Below, piece by piece: positions 52,891 through 61,169 of a DNA stretch of 64,000 bases. Position 1 is the stretch's first letter. Each line of letters opens with the position of its first letter. This DNA comes from G963666705 sp963666705 (GTDB taxonomy: Bacteria > Pseudomonadota > Alphaproteobacteria > CADEGL01), in contig CAXXKO010000025.1 in NCBI GenBank assembly GCA_963666705.2, forward strand, positions 62,001-126,000, given 5' to 3'. Below the pieces are notes generated by a model. The model saw nothing but the letters and a program-made list of their open reading frames with translations. It was not told the origin of the DNA and did not search any database. Made by a program: the position numbers and the translations under genes.

Positions 52891-54217
52891 CAGTAGTGTC
52901 CCAACGTTTGGCGTTTGGTCGGTTATAACGCTCTGTTATTTACGGTCAATTAGAGGTTTTTGGGGTGTCACCGACTTGAACGGCGGTGCGCGGTTCGACG
53001 ATCCTGCCACCACACTCATGGTGGGAGGGGAAGATGTACGCCGGCAAGCTCGTGTTCGCCCAGGTCATGGATCACCTGCCGATCCATACCTTTCGTCGCT
53101 GCGTCGCTCGCTACCGCGGCAACCACAAGGTCCAGCGCTTTTCCTGTCTCGACCAATACCTGTGCATGGCCTTCGCGCAACTGACCTACCGCGAGAGCCT
53201 GCGCGATATCGAGACCTGCCTGCGCGCCCAACGCACCAAGCTCTACCACATGGGCATCCGTGGCGACGTCGCGCGAAACACGCTCGCCAACGCCAACGGC
53301 GTGCGCGATTGGCGCATCCATGCCGATTTCGCCCAGGCGCTCATCGGCATTGCGCGCCGGCTCTATGCCGCCGACGACATCGGCCTGGACCTCGACGAGA
53401 CGGTCTACGCACTCGATTCCACCACCATCGACCTCTGCCTCGCCCTCTTCCCCTGGGCGCGTTTCAAAAAAACCAAGGGCGCGGTCAAGCTGCACACCCT
53501 GTTGGACCTGCGCGGCCCGATCCCGAGCTTCATCCACATCACCGACGGCAAGACCCACGATGTCAAAGTGCTCGATACGCTGATCCCCGAGCCCGGCGCC
53601 TTCACCATCATGGACCGTGGCTACCTCGACTTCGGCCGCCTCCATCTGCTTCACCAATGCGCCGCCACCTTCGTCATCCGCCCCCGCTCCAACACCCGCT
53701 TTCGCAGGCTCTATTCCCACCCCGTCGACAAGGCCACCGGCCTGCGCTGCGACCGGACCATCGTCCTCGATGGTGTCTATTCGGGACTGACCTATCCCGA
53801 CAAGCTGCGGCGCATCAAGCTTCACGACGCCAAAAGCGGCAAGACCTTGACCTTCCTGACCAACAACTTCGACCTGCCGGCCATGACCATCGCCGAACTC
53901 TACCGATATCGCTGGCGGGTCGAGCTCTTCTTCAAATGAATCAAGCAACACCTGCGCATCAAATCCTTCTACGGCACCTCCGAGAACGCCGTACGCAGCC
54001 AAATCTGGATCGCGGTCTCCGTCTACGTCCTCGTCGCCATCATCAAAAAGCGCCTCGACATCGCGCTCAGCCTCTACACAATTCTACAGATCCTGAGCGT
54101 CACCACATTCGAAAGAACCCCGCTCATTCAAATACTTACCGACAGCGGCCCCACGACACACCGGTGCCCTCCAGATAACCAATTGGAATTATTCACATAA
54201 ACGTTGGGACACTACTG
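52891..54217 (+). mobile_element. IS4-family insertion sequence
   Basis: The 1327-bp element has perfect 19-bp inverted ends CAGTAGTGTCCCAACGTTT. It is flanked by the 9-bp direct repeat GTGCCTGAC (52882-52890 and 54218-54226). The reconstructed empty site is AAAAGGTGCCTGACACCTT, a palindrome-like motif also hit by IS630-type copy 2. Confidence 0.92.
53034..54200 (+). pseudogene. IS4-family transposase with in-frame TGA
   Basis: The N-terminal DUF4372-type domain (MYAGKLVFAQVMDHLPIHTF) is followed by a DDE domain: YALDSTTIDL, FTIMDRGYLDF and YRYRWRVELFFK. TGA at 53937-53939 stops the frame within the conserved region that normally reads ELFFKWIKQHLRIK, so a Trp TGG became TGA. The same frame continues to TAA 54198-54200 with family sequence. 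The product made would lack about 87 residues and is likely inactive, although the inverted ends are intact. Confidence 0.88.
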
Positions 54218-54381
54218 GTGCCTGACACCTTATTCGGGGCGTCGGCGAGCGCGAGGTGGCACCGGTCCCGCGCCGCCCCGGTCCCGTGCCGCGCCGGGCG
54301 CCGGCGCCGGGGGAGCCGTCGGATCAGCGCCTGTGCGCCCCATCGAGGCGCCGGTCGATCGAGCTCGATCGCCGCAGGGGC

Positions 54382-55563
54382 CTAACGCACCACCAGCTCG
54401 CGCGGGACGTCGGTCAGGACCTCGTTGCCCTCCGGCGTCACCAGGATGGTCTCGCTGAAGCCCATGCAGCCGAAACCCGGCACCCCGATCATGGGCACGC
54501 AGTGGAACACCATGCCGGGCTCGAGCGGGCGCTCGTTGCCCTCGGCGATGTCCATGACCAGGCCCTCGCCCCAGCCCGGCGGGAAGGCGATGCCCATGGA
54601 GTAGCCCAGGCGGTGGCGGAAACAGTCGCCGTAGCCGGCGCGCTCGATCGCGCCGCGCCCGGCCCGGTCGACATCCCGCGAGGCCACGCCGGGCCGGATG
54701 GCGGCGATGGTGGCTTCGAGGGCCGCGAGGGTCGCGTCCGCCATGGACCTGGCATCGGCGGACGGCGGGCCGACCGAGGCCATGCGCATGACCGAGCCGC
54801 CGTAGCGCTTGTAGCAGCCGCCGACCTCGAAATAGACGCACTCGCCGGGCGCGACCCTGTGGCGCTCGGCCGTCATGTGGGCGAGTGCCCCGCGCCGGCC
54901 GGTGACCACATAGGGCTGGCCCGCGGGGTACTCGCCGCCGGCATCGCCGAGCGCCTTGTAGACCGTGCCGGCGATGGCGTTCTCCGTCACCCCCGGCGCC
55001 ACCGCGTCGAGGCCCGCGCGCATGCCGAGGGAAGCGATGCGCGCCGCCTCGCGGATACAGGCGATCTCGGCCGGGGACTTGACGGCGCGGGCGCCTTCGA
55101 GGATGAAGCCGGCCGGGGCGAAGGCGGCCCGGGTGAAGCGGGCGCGCAGCCCGTCCAGGATCTCGGGCGGGATCCAGAAGCCGCGCTCCTCGTAGCCGAT
55201 GCGCGCCGCATCGCCCGCGCCGGCCTTCTCGGCGGCGCGGATGGTGACCGCGAGGTTGCTGTCCGTCATGCCGACGGTGAGCCCGTTGGTGACGCGCGAG
55301 AGCCCCAGCACGTTGGTGTGCTCGAGCTTGCTGGTGACGAACCAGCCCTCCCCCTCACGGGGCAGCAGGAAGATCTGGTAGACGTAGTAGCCCGTCGTCC
55401 GGTAGCCGGTCAGGTAGTAGATATTCTCGGGCGAGGAGGCGACGAGGAGGTCGATGCCGGCCGCCGCCATGGCGGCGCGCACCTTGGCCAGCCTCCCATC
55501 GAGCTCCTCGAGCGTGAACGGCGGGTGGATCGGCGCTTCGATATCGTCCCAGCCCGCATCCAT
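54382..55563 (-). CDS. M24-family (creatinase/ectoine hydrolase-like) protein 3
   Basis: The 393-residue protein is close to protein 1 (25898-27076), sharing SSPENIYYLTGYRTTGYYVYQ. The altered metal block reads GECVYFEVGGCYKRYGGSVMRMASVG, again without the two aspartates. HRLGYSMGIAFPPGWGEG and MVFHCVPMIGVPGFGCMG are typical of ectoine-hydrolase-like proteins. ATG 55563 is preferred. A MITE-2 copy sits 32 bp upstream, within the likely promoter region, so expression may be affected. Confidence 0.88.
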   Translation of the reverse strand: MDAGWDDIEAPIHPPFTLEELDGRLAKVRAAMAAAGIDLLVASSPENIYYLTGYRTTGYYVYQIFLLPREGEGWFVTSKLEHTNVLGLSRVTNGLTVGMTDSNLAVTIRAAEKAGAGDAARIGYEERGFWIPPEILDGLRARFTRAAFAPAGFILEGARAVKSPAEIACIREAARIASLGMRAGLDAVAPGVTENAIAGTVYKALGDAGGEYPAGQPYVVTGRRGALAHMTAERHRVAPGECVYFEVGGCYKRYGGSVMRMASVGPPSADARSMADATLAALEATIAAIRPGVASRDVDRAGRGAIERAGYGDCFRHRLGYSMGIAFPPGWGEGLVMDIAEGNERPLEPGMVFHCVPMIGVPGFGCMGFSETILVTPEGNEVLTDVPRELVVR

Positions 55564-55594
55564 CACGGCCTCCTTCCATCCGGCGGCCCGGACA

Positions 55595-55746
55595 CTGGAG
55601 CGTTTCCAGTTCGACTGGAATCGCTCCAGGCCGCAAGGCGGCCCGCCGGTCGCCCGGCGCGCCCGCGCAGGCGCGGACCTCTTGGTCCGCTGCCGCGAGC
55701 GACAAAAAGGGCTAGAGTGGGTCCGATCAAAGCGGAACCGCTCTAG
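55595..55746. mobile_element. MITE-2 palindromic element, copy B
   Basis: The 152-bp copy differs from 8639-8790 at only a few visible bases (CTGGAGCG for CTAGAGCG at the left end, CAAAGCGG for CGAAGCGG near the right end). It lies between the divergent M24 and pentapeptide genes. Confidence 0.85.
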
Positions 55747-55844
55747 GGCTTGCGCCCGCGCGGCGCGGCGGCGATCATTCACCCCCCACGAGGGGAGGCG
55801 CCGACTCTAGCCGTTCCGCGCCATCCAGGTAAGGGAGAGACGAA

Positions 55845-56456
55845 TTGCGTGCTTTGGTTCTCGCCGGCGCGCTCGCGCTTCTGGCAACGGCCGCCCTGGC
55901 CTTCGACCCGGCGCACGTTCAGCGCCTGACCGATACGGGAAGCTGCGACCGCTGCGACCTGACCGATGCGGACCTGCGGGCGCTCGTGCTCCGGGGCGCC
56001 GATCTGGTATGGTCGGACCTGTCCAAGGCCAACCTCGGCGAGGCCGACCTTTCGGGCGCCAACCTCACTCGCGCGACCCTCTACAAGACCGGCCTCGGCC
56101 GGGCCGTCCTCGCCGGCGCCGACCTGACCGAGACCTACCTGCGCAAGGCGATCCTGCACGGCGCCGACCTCTCGGGCGCCATCGCCCGCTTCGCCGTCCT
56201 GCGCAAGGCCGTGCTCACGGACGCGAACCTCACGGGGGCCGACCTGACCGCCGCCGCCCTGACAGAGGCGGACCTCTCGGGCGCCGACCTCAGGGGCGCA
56301 CGGCTCCAGGACGCCATCATGACCGGCACCCTCTTGTGCGGGGCGGACCTCAGCGAGACCGACGCGACCCAGACCCAGATCGACTTTGCCGTCGGCGACC
56401 CGGCGACCAGACTGCCGTCCGGCATCGAAAAGCCATCATACTGGAATGGCTGTTGA
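55845..56456 (+). CDS. exported pentapeptide-repeat protein
   Basis: The 203-residue protein has a signal peptide (LVLAGALALLATAALA) and then about 25 A(D/N)Lxx pentapeptides (LSKANLGEADLSGANLTRATLYK...), which build a right-handed square beta-helix. Cys residues flank the repeat (SCDRCDL and LLCGADL, WNGC). Start is TTG 55845 after AAGGGAGAG. The stop overlaps the TTG start of the lipoprotein gene (TTGA). The role of such periplasmic proteins is mostly structural or unknown. Confidence 0.85.
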   Translation: MRALVLAGALALLATAALAFDPAHVQRLTDTGSCDRCDLTDADLRALVLRGADLVWSDLSKANLGEADLSGANLTRATLYKTGLGRAVLAGADLTETYLRKAILHGADLSGAIARFAVLRKAVLTDANLTGADLTAAALTEADLSGADLRGARLQDAIMTGTLLCGADLSETDATQTQIDFAVGDPATRLPSGIEKPSYWNGC

Positions 56457-56977
56457 AGCGAGTCCTGCGAGCCGCGATCCCGGGCGCGGCACTCCTCGCG
56501 GCCGCCTGCGGCGGCCCGCCCGAGTACACACCGCCGCCCGAGAGCATGGCGGCGCTCTGCACCTTCGACCGGGAGTCGACCGAGAACCTGGTGGTGACGC
56601 ACCACAAGTTCACCGGAGCGCAGCTCGCCGGCGACATCGACCGGGCGGAATATTGGGCGCGCGAGATCACCAGCATCGCCAGCGCCATGGCCGCGCCGAA
56701 GAACGAATTCTACGAATCCGAAGTTCGGCAGGACTGCTACGACGAAGCCGGCAACTTCTATTATCCGTGCCGCATCAGGGTCTCGGTGGATTTGCGCTCG
56801 GCCCGCGGCCTGGCCCGGTCCGCCAACCTGACGGAAGCAGACGAGACGGCCGTCCAGAATTGCGAGCAGATCACCATATTGCGGGCCGCGACGGCGCTCG
56901 AGACCCAGCGCTTCCTCTCGGGCGAGCTCGAATGCGCGGTCATCGAGAACGGCTATTGCCCGATTCCGCCACCCTGA
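56453..56977 (+). CDS. predicted lipoprotein of unknown function
   Basis: The 174-residue product starts at TTG 56453, overlapping the upstream stop by 3 bp. The N-terminus LKRVLRAAIPGAALLAAACGG has a lipobox ending in Cys, so lipid anchoring is likely. The mature part has four more Cys (CTFDRE, QDCYDEAGNFYYPCRI, QNCEQ, CAVIENGYC) that may form disulfides. No known domain is recognised. Coupled start with the pentapeptide protein suggests they act together in the envelope. Confidence 0.7.
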   Translation: MKRVLRAAIPGAALLAAACGGPPEYTPPPESMAALCTFDRESTENLVVTHHKFTGAQLAGDIDRAEYWAREITSIASAMAAPKNEFYESEVRQDCYDEAGNFYYPCRIRVSVDLRSARGLARSANLTEADETAVQNCEQITILRAATALETQRFLSGELECAVIENGYCPIPPP

Positions 56978-57063
56978 GCCGGGGCCGCCCGAAGCACCGC
57001 GATCGAGGCCCCGGCCAGCTCCGGCCCGATCCACCCGCAATCGCTCACCGAGGAGGAGTTGCC

Positions 57064-57456
57064 ATGTTCAAGCTCTATAATTCCGAGGGCGCGGCCAAGC
57101 CCGGCGGCGCCTATACCCACATCGCCGACATCCCGGCCGGCGGGCGCCTCATCGTGCTCTCGGGCCAGGTCGGCGTCGAGCCGGACGGCTCTCTGCCCAA
57201 GGATGTCGAGGCCCAGTGCGAGCGCGCCTACAGGAACATCCTCACCCACCTCGAGACCGCCGGCGCGACCGCCCGGGACATCTTCAAGTTCAACGTCTTC
57301 CTGACCCGCGCGACGGACATCCCGGCCTACCGCGAGGTGCGCGAGCGGGTCGTCGGCAACGACGTCGCGCCGACCTCGACCCTCCTGATCATCAGCGCCC
57401 TCGCCCACCCCGACATGCTGGTCGAGATCGAGGCCTACGCCATGGTCGCGGCCTGA
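57064..57456 (+). CDS. Rid (YjgF/YER057c/UK114) family protein
   Basis: The 130-residue trimeric chorismate-mutase-like protein has the family core VLSGQVGVEPDGSLPKDVEAQCERAYRNI and FKFNVFLTRATDIPAYREVR. The Arg that catalyses imine hydrolysis in RidA (in the ARS-type motif) is not present; the site reads DVAPTSTLL. It therefore belongs to a non-archetypal Rid subgroup. ATG 57064 has GAGGAGGAGTTGCC upstream. A second Rid gene follows after 17 bp. Confidence 0.9.
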   Translation: MFKLYNSEGAAKPGGAYTHIADIPAGGRLIVLSGQVGVEPDGSLPKDVEAQCERAYRNILTHLETAGATARDIFKFNVFLTRATDIPAYREVRERVVGNDVAPTSTLLIISALAHPDMLVEIEAYAMVAA

Positions 57457-57473
57457 GCCGGGAGGGCCCGAGA

Positions 57474-58129
57474 TTGTTTACGACCCACAACCCCGATGCC
57501 GTCGCCGGGCCGCACGGCGAGTACAGCCACGGCGTCGACGTGCCGGCGGGCGCCGGCTGGCTCTCCCTCGCCGGGCAGGTGGGCACCCGGGCCGACGGCA
57601 GCGTGCCCGAGGACGTGGGCGAACAATGCGAATGGGTGTACCGCAACATCTTCGCCATCCTCGAGGCCGCCGGCATGGGGCCGGAGAACCTAGTACCCAC
57701 TTTCATAATTCCGTGTGCCATACGATCGCTTTTCCCGTCTCCTCGGTAGGAGGGGGGGCGCCGGCGATGCCGGGGCATCGTCAAGCATCCCCGACGCCCC
57801 GAGGGGGCGGGAAAAGCGACCCGGTGGGCGGCGCCCCGAGGCCCCCGGTCGTCGTCGCGCGCCGCTTGTGATGCCCCGGCATCACGGCGCGCCACGCTCC
57901 TAGCCGGGAACCTCGGGGCGCCGTCGTATGGCACACGGAATTATGAAAGTGGGTACTAGTGACCATGACCTCCTACCTCACCAGCCAGGACTATTGGCCG
58001 GCGTACCGCGAGGCCAAGGCGCGCATGATCGGCGCCGCGCGCCCGACCTCGACCCTCGTCGTCATCCCGGCCCTGGCGCTGCCGGAATGGAAGGTCGAGA
58101 TCACCGCCTGGGCCGCGCGGCCGCCTTGA
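57474..58129 (+). pseudogene. second Rid-family gene interrupted by MITE-1
   Basis: From TTG 57474 the frame reads FTTHNPDAVAGPHGEYSHGVDV and WLSLAGQVGTRADGSVPEDV up to GPENL. MITE-1 (57690-57959) then intervenes. After it the gene resumes at VTMTSYLTSQDYWPAYREAKARM and ends WAARPP at 58127-58129. Removing the element with one CTAG gives ...GAG AAC CTA GTG ACC ATG..., a continuous 129-residue Rid protein. In its present state translation stops in the element, losing the second half. Confidence 0.9.
57690..57959. mobile_element. MITE-1 copy D (complete, inverted)
   Basis: The 270-bp element has both CTAG-bounded inverted ends. Its interior is the reverse complement of copy A. It is inserted in the second Rid gene at a CTAG site. 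This copy gives the cleanest definition of the element ends, since the disrupted gene can be restored exactly. Confidence 0.92.
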
Positions 58130-58187
58130 CAGCGCCCGCCGGGGCCGCCAAGGTTCCTGACTGATCGATCGATCGGAAGGATGGCAC

Positions 58188-59261
58188 TTGGACGAGGCCG
58201 CGTTTCTCGAATCCCACGACAACGGCATCGGACAGCTCCTCGGGATCGACTTCGTATCGGCGGCGAAAGACCGGGTGGTGGCCGAGATCAGGCTCGAGCC
58301 GGCGCATTACACACGCCATGGGGTCGTTCACGGGGGCGTTGTGATGGCGCTCGCCGATTGCACGGGCGCGTATGGCGCGGTCCTGAACCTGCCGCCCGGC
58401 CATATGACCGGCACCATCGAATCGAAAACCAACTTCCTGCGCCGGGGGCGCGGCGAGACCTTGCGCGCGGAGGCGTTGCCGCTCCATGTCGGGCGCCTCA
58501 CCTCGGTCTGGCGCTCGACCATCAGCCGGGGCGAGAGCGGGCGCATCGCCGAAGTGACCCAGACCCAGTTCGTGCTGCCCGCCACCCGCGCGCCGGCGGC
58601 CGAGCGGGATGCGGGCGCGGCGCCGGCCCCCACCGCGGACGCGGGCCAGGGCCCGAACGGCGGCGTGGCCGCCGACCGCAAGCGCCAGATCTTCGAGGGC
58701 GCCTGCGCGGTCATCTCCAAGAAGGGCTTCGCCGCCGCCACCATCCGCGAGATCGCGGCCGCCGCGGGCATGCCCGTGCCCACCATGTACCAGTATATCG
58801 AGCGCAAGGAAGACCTGCTCTATTTCATCTACGACTACTTCATGCGCGACTATACGGACGGCCTGGAGCGCAGCCTGGGCGGCGGAGCCTCGGCGACCGA
58901 GCGCCTGAGCGCGGCGATCCACGAGACCTTCGACAGCTTCGACCGCAACCAGGCGTACGTTAAGCTCATGTTCCAGGAGACGGGCTCGCTGAGCACGGAA
59001 GGCCGGGCGAAGGTCTACGCGCTCGACAGCCGCTATATCGAGCTCTGGCGCGCCCTCCTCGCGGACGCGGCCAGGAGTGGCGAGGCGCGCGTCGGCGATC
59101 CCGAGCTGGTCGCGAACTTCATCTATTTTCTGTGTACGGTGTGGCCGCTGCGCCACTGGACCATCGGCCGCCACGGGCGCGCGGCGGTGGCGCGGGAGCT
59201 CGATGCCTTCATCCTGCGCGGCCTCGGCTTGGCGGCGGACGGCCAGTCAGACGAGAGTTAG
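58188..59261 (+). CDS. hotdog thioesterase - TetR regulator fusion protein
   Basis: The 357-residue protein joins two families. Residues 1-130 form a PaaI-type hotdog domain (HGGVVMALADCTGAYGAVLNL, TNFLRRGRGETLRAEA). An Ala/Pro/Gly-rich linker spans about 131-160. Residues 161-357 are a TetR repressor: helix-turn-helix IFEGACAVISKKGFAAATIREIAAAAGMPVPTMYQYIERKEDL and an all-helical ligand domain. It may bind or hydrolyse an acyl-CoA in the first half and control transcription with the second. Start is TTG 58188 after GGAAGG. The operon LLM/VOC/enoyl-CoA hydratase downstream is a candidate target. Confidence 0.88.
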   Translation: MDEAAFLESHDNGIGQLLGIDFVSAAKDRVVAEIRLEPAHYTRHGVVHGGVVMALADCTGAYGAVLNLPPGHMTGTIESKTNFLRRGRGETLRAEALPLHVGRLTSVWRSTISRGESGRIAEVTQTQFVLPATRAPAAERDAGAAPAPTADAGQGPNGGVAADRKRQIFEGACAVISKKGFAAATIREIAAAAGMPVPTMYQYIERKEDLLYFIYDYFMRDYTDGLERSLGGGASATERLSAAIHETFDSFDRNQAYVKLMFQETGSLSTEGRAKVYALDSRYIELWRALLADAARSGEARVGDPELVANFIYFLCTVWPLRHWTIGRHGRAAVARELDAFILRGLGLAADGQSDES

Positions 59262-59296
59262 GTAGTGGACGGTTTAAAGCGCGATCCACCTCATCG

Positions 59297-59402
59297 GCCC
59301 TCATACTTCGTCCTTCGACAAGCTCAGGATGAGGAAGCTCAGCATGAGGGCCTCACCGCGAGCCCTTCATCCTGAGCTTGTCGAAGGACGAAGGACGAAG
59401 GG
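59297..59402. repeat. CTTCGACAAGCTCAG palindromic repeats
   Basis: Direct and inverted units (TCCTTCGACAAGCTCAGGAT ... CCTGAGCTTGTCGAAGGA) with short CGAAGGA direct repeats occupy the gap between the TetR-fusion and LLM genes. Confidence 0.8.
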
Positions 59403-59473
59403 CGGGTCGGCGGCACGATCCCGTGAAACCTGGCGGGAATGACGATGCATATATCGATAAGGAGTAACCGATC

Positions 59474-60664
59474 ATGAGGTTCATGTATTTCTCCGAAGCC
59501 GAGACCCTGCCCGGCGCCTCGTACCAGACGCGCTATTGGGAGCTCGTCGAACAGGCCATCCACGCCGAGAAATGGGGCTTCGATACCTTTGGCGTCTCGG
59601 AGCAGCAATACGCCATCGGCGGCATCGCCACCTCCTGCCCCGAGGTGCTGTTCGGCTACCTCTTCCCACTCACCAAGACCCTGCGCTTCGCCCATGCCAT
59701 CACGCTCCTGCCCAAGAACATGAACCACGCGCTCCGCATCGCCTCGCGCACGGCCGTGCAGGACATCCTCTCTCATGGGCGCATCGAGCTGGGCGTGGGC
59801 CGGGGCAATACGACCCTCGCCCTGCGCGCCTTCGAGGTCGATCTCGATCAGAACCGCGGCGAGTGGCACGAGGGCATCCAGGTCATCAAGAAGGCGTTCA
59901 CCGAGGACCCCTTCATGTTCTATGGCGAGCACTACAAGATCCCGCCGCGCTCGCTGGTGCCCAAGCCCATCCAGACCCCGCACCCGCCCATCTATACGGC
60001 CGCCACCAGCCCCGAATCCCACGAGCTCGCCGGCCAGCTCGGCATCGGCGTCTATAGCTGGTCCAACTTCATGGGCTGGGACGCGCTGGCCGAATCGGTG
60101 GCCGCCTTCAAGTCCTCCGTCGCCAAGACCAAGGCCAAGGGCGAGCACGTCAACGACCACGCCGGCACGCTGGTCCAGTGCTATTGCGCCGAGACCGACG
60201 AGCAGGCGGAGGAGGAAGCGGCCGAGGGTAATTTCAAGTGGCTCCAGATAGCGCTCGACGGCTATCCCCGGCTCGCCAAGATGGCCGAGAGCTACGCCTA
60301 TATGAGCAAGGTCTCCGAGGTCTCCCAGAAGGCGCGGGACTTCGGGTATTTCAAGGATGCCTCGGGCGCGGCCATCTTCGGCTCCCCCGAAAGCTGCATC
60401 CGCGCCATCAAGCGATACGAGGAGATCGGCTGCGACGAGGTGGTGATGCGCATCGACAGCGTGCCCCACGACAAGATCATGAAATCCATCGAGATGTTCG
60501 GGCGCCACGTCATCCCCCAGTTCAAGAGCCCGTCGAACTTCATGCGCCCGCCCGAGGACGTCATGGCCGACATCCGCGACATGCGGGAGAAGGCCAAGGA
60601 GATGGGCGTCTACGTGCAGGGCGGCGCGGCCAAGCCCGGCGGCGCCAAGACGGCGGCGGAGTGA
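59474..60664 (+). CDS. LLM-class flavin-dependent oxidoreductase
   Basis: The 396-residue luciferase-like TIM barrel protein starts MRFMYFSEAETLPGASYQTR. Motifs are HAEKWGFDTFGVSEQQY, GRIELGVGRGNTTLALRAFEVD and VPKPIQTPHPPIYTAATSPESHELAG. Such enzymes use reduced FMN or F420 for monooxygenation or oxidation. AAGGAG lies before ATG 59474. VOC and enoyl-CoA hydratase genes follow at 8 and 34 bp, forming a three-gene unit, perhaps for ring or fatty-acid-like compound breakdown. Confidence 0.9.
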   Translation: MRFMYFSEAETLPGASYQTRYWELVEQAIHAEKWGFDTFGVSEQQYAIGGIATSCPEVLFGYLFPLTKTLRFAHAITLLPKNMNHALRIASRTAVQDILSHGRIELGVGRGNTTLALRAFEVDLDQNRGEWHEGIQVIKKAFTEDPFMFYGEHYKIPPRSLVPKPIQTPHPPIYTAATSPESHELAGQLGIGVYSWSNFMGWDALAESVAAFKSSVAKTKAKGEHVNDHAGTLVQCYCAETDEQAEEEAAEGNFKWLQIALDGYPRLAKMAESYAYMSKVSEVSQKARDFGYFKDASGAAIFGSPESCIRAIKRYEEIGCDEVVMRIDSVPHDKIMKSIEMFGRHVIPQFKSPSNFMRPPEDVMADIRDMREKAKEMGVYVQGGAAKPGGAKTAAE

Positions 60665-60671
60665 GGGCGCC

Positions 60672-61136
60672 ATGGGCAAGATCCTGGAGCTCCTCACCGT
60701 CAACGTGGCTGCGCGCGACCTCGACGCCACCCTCGACAAGTACCGGGCCATGGGCCTCTCGTCCCTCACGCCCTCCCACATGCCGGAGCCGCCGGCGGAG
60801 ATCACCGACGTGACCTTTCCCATCGGGCCCATTGGCTCGATCTCGGTGATCGCCGCCACCGGGCCAAGCTCGCCCGTCGCCCGCTTCCTCGAGAAGCGCG
60901 GCCAGGGCATCTATTCCATCGCCGTGCGGGTCGACAGCCTCGCGGAGGTGATGGTGGAATGGAGCGCCGCCGGGCTCGACTGGGTGCTGCCGGAGCCCTA
61001 CGAGTTCACCGCCAACCACCCGGCGGCCCGCTATGTGCCCGAGCGAATCAAGGTCAACTGGGTCAAGCCCTCCTCGCTCGACGGGGTGATGCTCGAATGC
61101 TTCGAGTTCATCGGCGAGGTCGGCGAGCATAAATGA
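60672..61136 (+). CDS. VOC/glyoxalase superfamily protein
   Basis: The 154-residue protein has two beta-alpha-beta-beta-beta modules (LLTVNVAARDLDATLDKYRAMGL and IYSIAVRVDSLAEVMVEWSAAGLDW). Metal ligands are not certain. It resembles methylmalonyl-CoA epimerase-like and dioxygenase-like VOC proteins. It lies 8 bp after the LLM gene. Confidence 0.82.
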   Translation: MGKILELLTVNVAARDLDATLDKYRAMGLSSLTPSHMPEPPAEITDVTFPIGPIGSISVIAATGPSSPVARFLEKRGQGIYSIAVRVDSLAEVMVEWSAAGLDWVLPEPYEFTANHPAARYVPERIKVNWVKPSSLDGVMLECFEFIGEVGEHK

Positions 61137-61169
61137 CCCGGCCATAGACGAGGTAGGAGCCATGCCGCG

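Noticed and set aside
59297..59402. CRISPR-like array in the CTTCGACA repeats
   Set aside because: Units are few, palindromic and irregularly spaced, lack unique spacers and have no cas genes nearby.
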